Positions 4,881-7,473 of a stretch of 7,473 nt of DNA are shown here, piece by piece; positions within the stretch are counted from its first letter, which is position 1; every line of letters begins with the position of its first letter. Source of the stretch: Moduliflexus sp964602655 (GTDB lineage: Bacteria; Moduliflexota; Moduliflexia; Moduliflexales; Moduliflexaceae). Below the pieces are notes generated by a model that saw only the letters and a program-made list of their open reading frames with translations, had not been told where the DNA came from and did not search any database. The stretch is taken from contig CAZRSF010000127.1 of the NCBI GenBank assembly GCA_964602655.1, forward strand, positions 1-7,473. The letters are read 5' to 3'. The position numbers and the translations under genes were made by a program.

Positions 4881-7316
4881 ATGAGCAGACGTTTTGGTTC
4901 GAGCGTATGTGTTTTTCTGATAATGATGATATGGTGTCTCTCTCGCTATCATTACTTTCTTCCGGCTGAGATCGAAATTTCCGGGCAGATGACTTCGCAT
5001 GATTTCGTGATCTTGCGCTGGAATGAAGGACAGCAGGCAGACGACGACCTGTCGTTTTGTCTGCTTGGCCCCTCTGAGTTGGTATCGTCCGCCCAGCTTC
5101 CGCCCCCGTCGTCGCCTGCCGCATTCGCGTATCAATTCGACCGGGTCGCGTTGGACAACGAAGAGATGCTGTTCGAAGGCTGGGCTGTGATGCCCTCCGT
5201 GCCGTCTGTTCGAGCGAATGTGTTTCTCGTCCTCACATCAGGGGCGTCGGTGTATCGGTTTACTACGGAGCGACAAAAACGTTTTGATGTGACTGCGCAG
5301 TTGCGCCAGCGATTCTCTGATTCGACGAATTACGATGATGCCGGATTTCTCGTAAAAATTCCCCGAACATTTTTGCCTGCCGGCGATTATACCATCGGGC
5401 TGTTTCTTCGATGGGACGGCGGGGAGCGGCTCGAATATCTTCAACATCGCGTCACCGTGCCAGCGTCCGCCAATGCTGCTCGCCAGTCTCTTCTTAAACG
5501 ACAGCGCCTGCCGCAGCGGAGCGTCAACACATTGATCGTGGAGGCGAGCCAGCCATGCGACGCGACGATCATTCTGCCCGACGGCAAGAGAATTGCCCCG
5601 GATCGGCGCGAAGGCACGGCGCTGATCTTCACAAATCTCGAACAATCTACGAGAAAAATGCACCCGCTGCTGCTGACGATTCAAGTCATCGTTTCATTGC
5701 TGGCCGCATGGGGCGCGTATGAAGTCAGCGGTTTGAAAATGCGCTATCATCAGCCGAATTGGCGCGCGACGCTGAAATTCATCTTTTGGGATGCGTCGCA
5801 TCGGATATTCTGGACGTTCTTTGTTGCCTCATCTGCGGCGTTCGGGCTGTGGCTGCTGGCAAATTGGCCGGGAATGCTGACGTACGACTCCTTTCTCTAC
5901 TGGCAGCAGACCAAAACATTGGTGTTTCGCGAAGCCTGGCTCTACACGTCAATCCTGCTGATGCTCGCGCAATTCGCCGACACGCCCGCTATCGTCGGCA
6001 TGGTTCAGATGTTCTGTCTGTCGGGCTTACTCAGCTATGTCTGTTATTTCGCGATCACACGCGGAGCGTCCCGTTTTTTGGTGCTGCCGGTCTTTGGCGT
6101 GAGCCTCCTTTCGATTCCGATGGGCATTTTCAACACGATTCTGTGGAAAGACATTCCTTTTTCCTTGCTCATCGCGTTTTGGGCCTGGCAGCTCTATGCT
6201 CTCGATTATTACAAAAAACACGGGGTGATCTGTTCGCCATCCTGGAAACGCCTTGTTATTCTGGCGTTCGCGTTTATCGCGCTGTGTCTGGTTCGTCCGA
6301 ATGGATTGCCCTTTTTTGTCTTTCTTCCTGCGATTATTTTTTTCAAGCGTCTCATGCCGATGACCGCATTTCGCCGTTTTCTCGCGTTGGCGTGCGGCAT
6401 GTTTCTCATCGGCTATGTCGGCGTTCCTCGCATCTTAGGCGTGCAGGAATATAGCAAGGCGAGCGTAGAAATTCAAACCAATCCTGTGGCCGCCTTATTT
6501 CTCAGCAAATCGTATTATTCGGACACGCACGAGCAAGATATGGCACTGATGGAAAAATTATGGGGGGATCGCTCGACATTGGAACGATATTACAATCCTG
6601 CACTGGGAAAAGAATTGCTCGATCACACGCAGTTCGAGCGGTTGACTGACGCGGATCGCACCCATATACGCCGCCTCTTTCGCACGGCAATCATTCGAAA
6701 TATGCCTATTTTCGTCGCAGACCGCGCACACATCTTTTTTGCGGCTGTTTTTTCCCAACAAAATTTTTTGCAATGGAATGACCTCTGGAAAAATAATATT
6801 CGGAACCTGCCGTCTTATCAAGATTTGACGCCATCATTAAGCCTGTTTCACTTGAAATTATCCCCCAAATCGTTGACATGGTATCATCTCTTATCCCATG
6901 TCGAATGGGTGGCTTCTCGTGGGCTGTTCAGGATAGCGGTGTGGAATCTCCTCAGCGCGATTCTCTTTTTCTTCGTTGTCTTTATGTGCTATAAATGGGT
7001 GCCGTCATCGGCAGTATCAGCGTGTTTCGTCCTGATTCAACTCCCTTTTTTGTTTCTGACGCTCGTGACCCCAAGTTTCAGATTTTTTTATTTTTTACAC
7101 ATCTATGCCTATCTCGCGATTCCATTGTTAGTCTTAGAATTACAGACATCATGTCGGATGTTGCGCGGCAGCGAGGCCGAGCCGGAACAACGCTGGTTCG
7201 GCGTCTCTCATTCGCGCTGGTTGACGATTCTCAGCGTCGGAATCGTGGTCGTATTTGTCGGCTGGTCGCTCGGCGTGACCGGATCGGTTCTGTGGGAATG
7301 GTATCTGAGTATCTGA
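4881..7316 (+). CDS. Large membrane protein: N-terminal beta-rich extracytoplasmic domain plus GT-C-like glycosyltransferase core
   Basis: The 811-residue protein starts with a signal anchor (about 8-20). A soluble domain (about 25-258) follows, whose core FEGWAVMPS...VFLVLTSGASVYRF...RFDVTAQL...AGFLVKIPRTFLPAGDYTIGLF (98-175) looks like a beta sandwich found before some glycosyltransferase-like membrane proteins. From about 262 on there are roughly 12-13 membrane segments. WPGMLTYDSFLYWQQ (329-343) places Asp336 in the first outer loop after a membrane helix, where GT-C enzymes keep a catalytic acid. LWKDIPFSLL (421-430) and LVRPNGLPFF (470-479) resemble the P...KD and R-x-NG motifs I associate with DUF6020-type GT-C proteins. 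A loop of about 90 residues (520-605) separates the helix groups. GT-C enzymes use polyprenyl-phosphate sugars outside the membrane; donor and acceptor here are unknown. AAGGGA (4866-4871) lies 9 bases before the ATG. The gene stands alone and diverges from mreB. Confidence 0.8.
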   Translation: MSRRFGSSVCVFLIMMIWCLSRYHYFLPAEIEISGQMTSHDFVILRWNEGQQADDDLSFCLLGPSELVSSAQLPPPSSPAAFAYQFDRVALDNEEMLFEGWAVMPSVPSVRANVFLVLTSGASVYRFTTERQKRFDVTAQLRQRFSDSTNYDDAGFLVKIPRTFLPAGDYTIGLFLRWDGGERLEYLQHRVTVPASANAARQSLLKRQRLPQRSVNTLIVEASQPCDATIILPDGKRIAPDRREGTALIFTNLEQSTRKMHPLLLTIQVIVSLLAAWGAYEVSGLKMRYHQPNWRATLKFIFWDASHRIFWTFFVASSAAFGLWLLANWPGMLTYDSFLYWQQTKTLVFREAWLYTSILLMLAQFADTPAIVGMVQMFCLSGLLSYVCYFAITRGASRFLVLPVFGVSLLSIPMGIFNTILWKDIPFSLLIAFWAWQLYALDYYKKHGVICSPSWKRLVILAFAFIALCLVRPNGLPFFVFLPAIIFFKRLMPMTAFRRFLALACGMFLIGYVGVPRILGVQEYSKASVEIQTNPVAALFLSKSYYSDTHEQDMALMEKLWGDRSTLERYYNPALGKELLDHTQFERLTDADRTHIRRLFRTAIIRNMPIFVADRAHIFFAAVFSQQNFLQWNDLWKNNIRNLPSYQDLTPSLSLFHLKLSPKSLTWYHLLSHVEWVASRGLFRIAVWNLLSAILFFFVVFMCYKWVPSSAVSACFVLIQLPFLFLTLVTPSFRFFYFLHIYAYLAIPLLVLELQTSCRMLRGSEAEPEQRWFGVSHSRWLTILSVGIVVVFVGWSLGVTGSVLWEWYLSI

Positions 7317-7323
7317 TGTTACG

Positions 7324-7342
7324 CAGCAGATTCGATCTGCTG
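7324..7342. terminator. Hairpin just after the GT-C-like gene (possible terminator)
   Basis: CAGCAGAT (7324-7331) and ATCTGCTG (7335-7342) form a perfect 8-bp stem with a 3-base loop, 7 bases after the stop codon. The position suits a transcript end, but no T-run follows on either strand, so it is not a canonical intrinsic terminator. It may mark an mRNA 3' end or be incidental. Confidence 0.35.
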
Positions 7343-7400
7343 AAAGTGAACTCCCCTTCCTGAGAGAGGGCTGTGATGTTCTATAAAAAGTATGGCCTGT

Positions 7401-7460
7401 GTTCCCTTCGACAAGCTCAGGGAACGGCACCGTCTGTTCCCTGAGCTTGTCGAAGGGAAC
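7401..7460. repeat. Perfect 25-bp inverted repeat, REP-like palindromic element
   Basis: The arms at 7401-7425 and 7436-7460 are exact reverse complements around a 10-base spacer (7426-7435). Each arm also begins GTTCCC and ends GGGAAC, so each can fold by itself into a 6-bp stem. The core TTCGACAAGCTCAGGGAAC resembles intergenic palindromes I have seen in many environmental genomes, which suggests a dispersed REP-like family. Only one copy is in the window. As RNA it would form a very stable stem at the end of the upstream transcript. Confidence 0.8.
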
Positions 7461-7473
7461 GTTTCGAATAGAA

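Noticed and set aside
4843..5135. Minus-strand frames of 93-94 codons overlapping the start of the GT-C-like gene
   Set aside because: Arg- and Ser-rich low-complexity translations, antisense to a signal-anchor start with a good ribosome-binding site.
5759..6454. Plus-strand frame of 231 codons inside the GT-C-like gene
   Set aside because: It is an out-of-frame shadow; the main frame keeps membrane helices and GT-C-like motifs throughout.
1..7473. tRNA, rRNA, CRISPR array, insertion sequence or replication origin
   Set aside because: Apart from the single palindrome at 7401-7460, no matching repeats, conserved RNA sequences, transposase motifs or DnaA-box clusters were seen.

Overview
The window (mixed base composition, near 50% GC by eye) looks like the chromosome of an uncultured, rod-shaped or filamentous bacterium. 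It carries a cell-shape operon (mreB-mreC-mreD), a HEAT-repeat protein, a decayed toxin-antitoxin pair and a REP-like palindrome. TGA is a genuine stop here, since it ends the 811-aa gene. The phylum cannot be fixed from the sequence; a deep-branching Gram-negative candidate phylum such as KSB3/Moduliflexota is only a guess.

Layout. Positions 3-284 (+) are the 3' end of a gene encoding HEAT repeats with an exact 33-residue period. It converges, 4 bases apart, on the remains of a HigBA-type toxin-antitoxin module on the minus strand (289-663). The antitoxin frame is complete but has one in-frame TGA at codon 57, and only the last 29 codons of the toxin survive. From 711 to 4504 runs a tight minus-strand operon, read mreB, mreC, mreD, then an HtrA/DegP-like protein with a PDZ domain. 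The last two genes overlap by 8 bases. A 376-base divergent control region (4505-4880) separates it from a plus-strand gene (4881-7316) for an 811-residue membrane protein: an N-terminal anchored beta-rich extracytoplasmic domain followed by a GT-C-like polytopic glycosyltransferase region. The window ends with a short hairpin and a perfect 25-bp inverted repeat.

How the genes fit together. MreB (actin-like filament), MreC (periplasmic scaffold) and MreD (membrane adaptor) form the elongasome core. Two things depart from the standard operon. MreC carries an insertion of about 131 residues, including two adjacent gapless 46-residue repeats, at the point where its second beta domain normally continues. 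The place often held by mrdA/rodA is taken by an HtrA homologue in which all three catalytic-triad positions are substituted and no signal peptide is visible, so it is probably a pseudoprotease or scaffold. The divergent GT-C-like protein may modify a cell-surface glycan, which would suit an envelope-biogenesis locus, but a functional link is inference.
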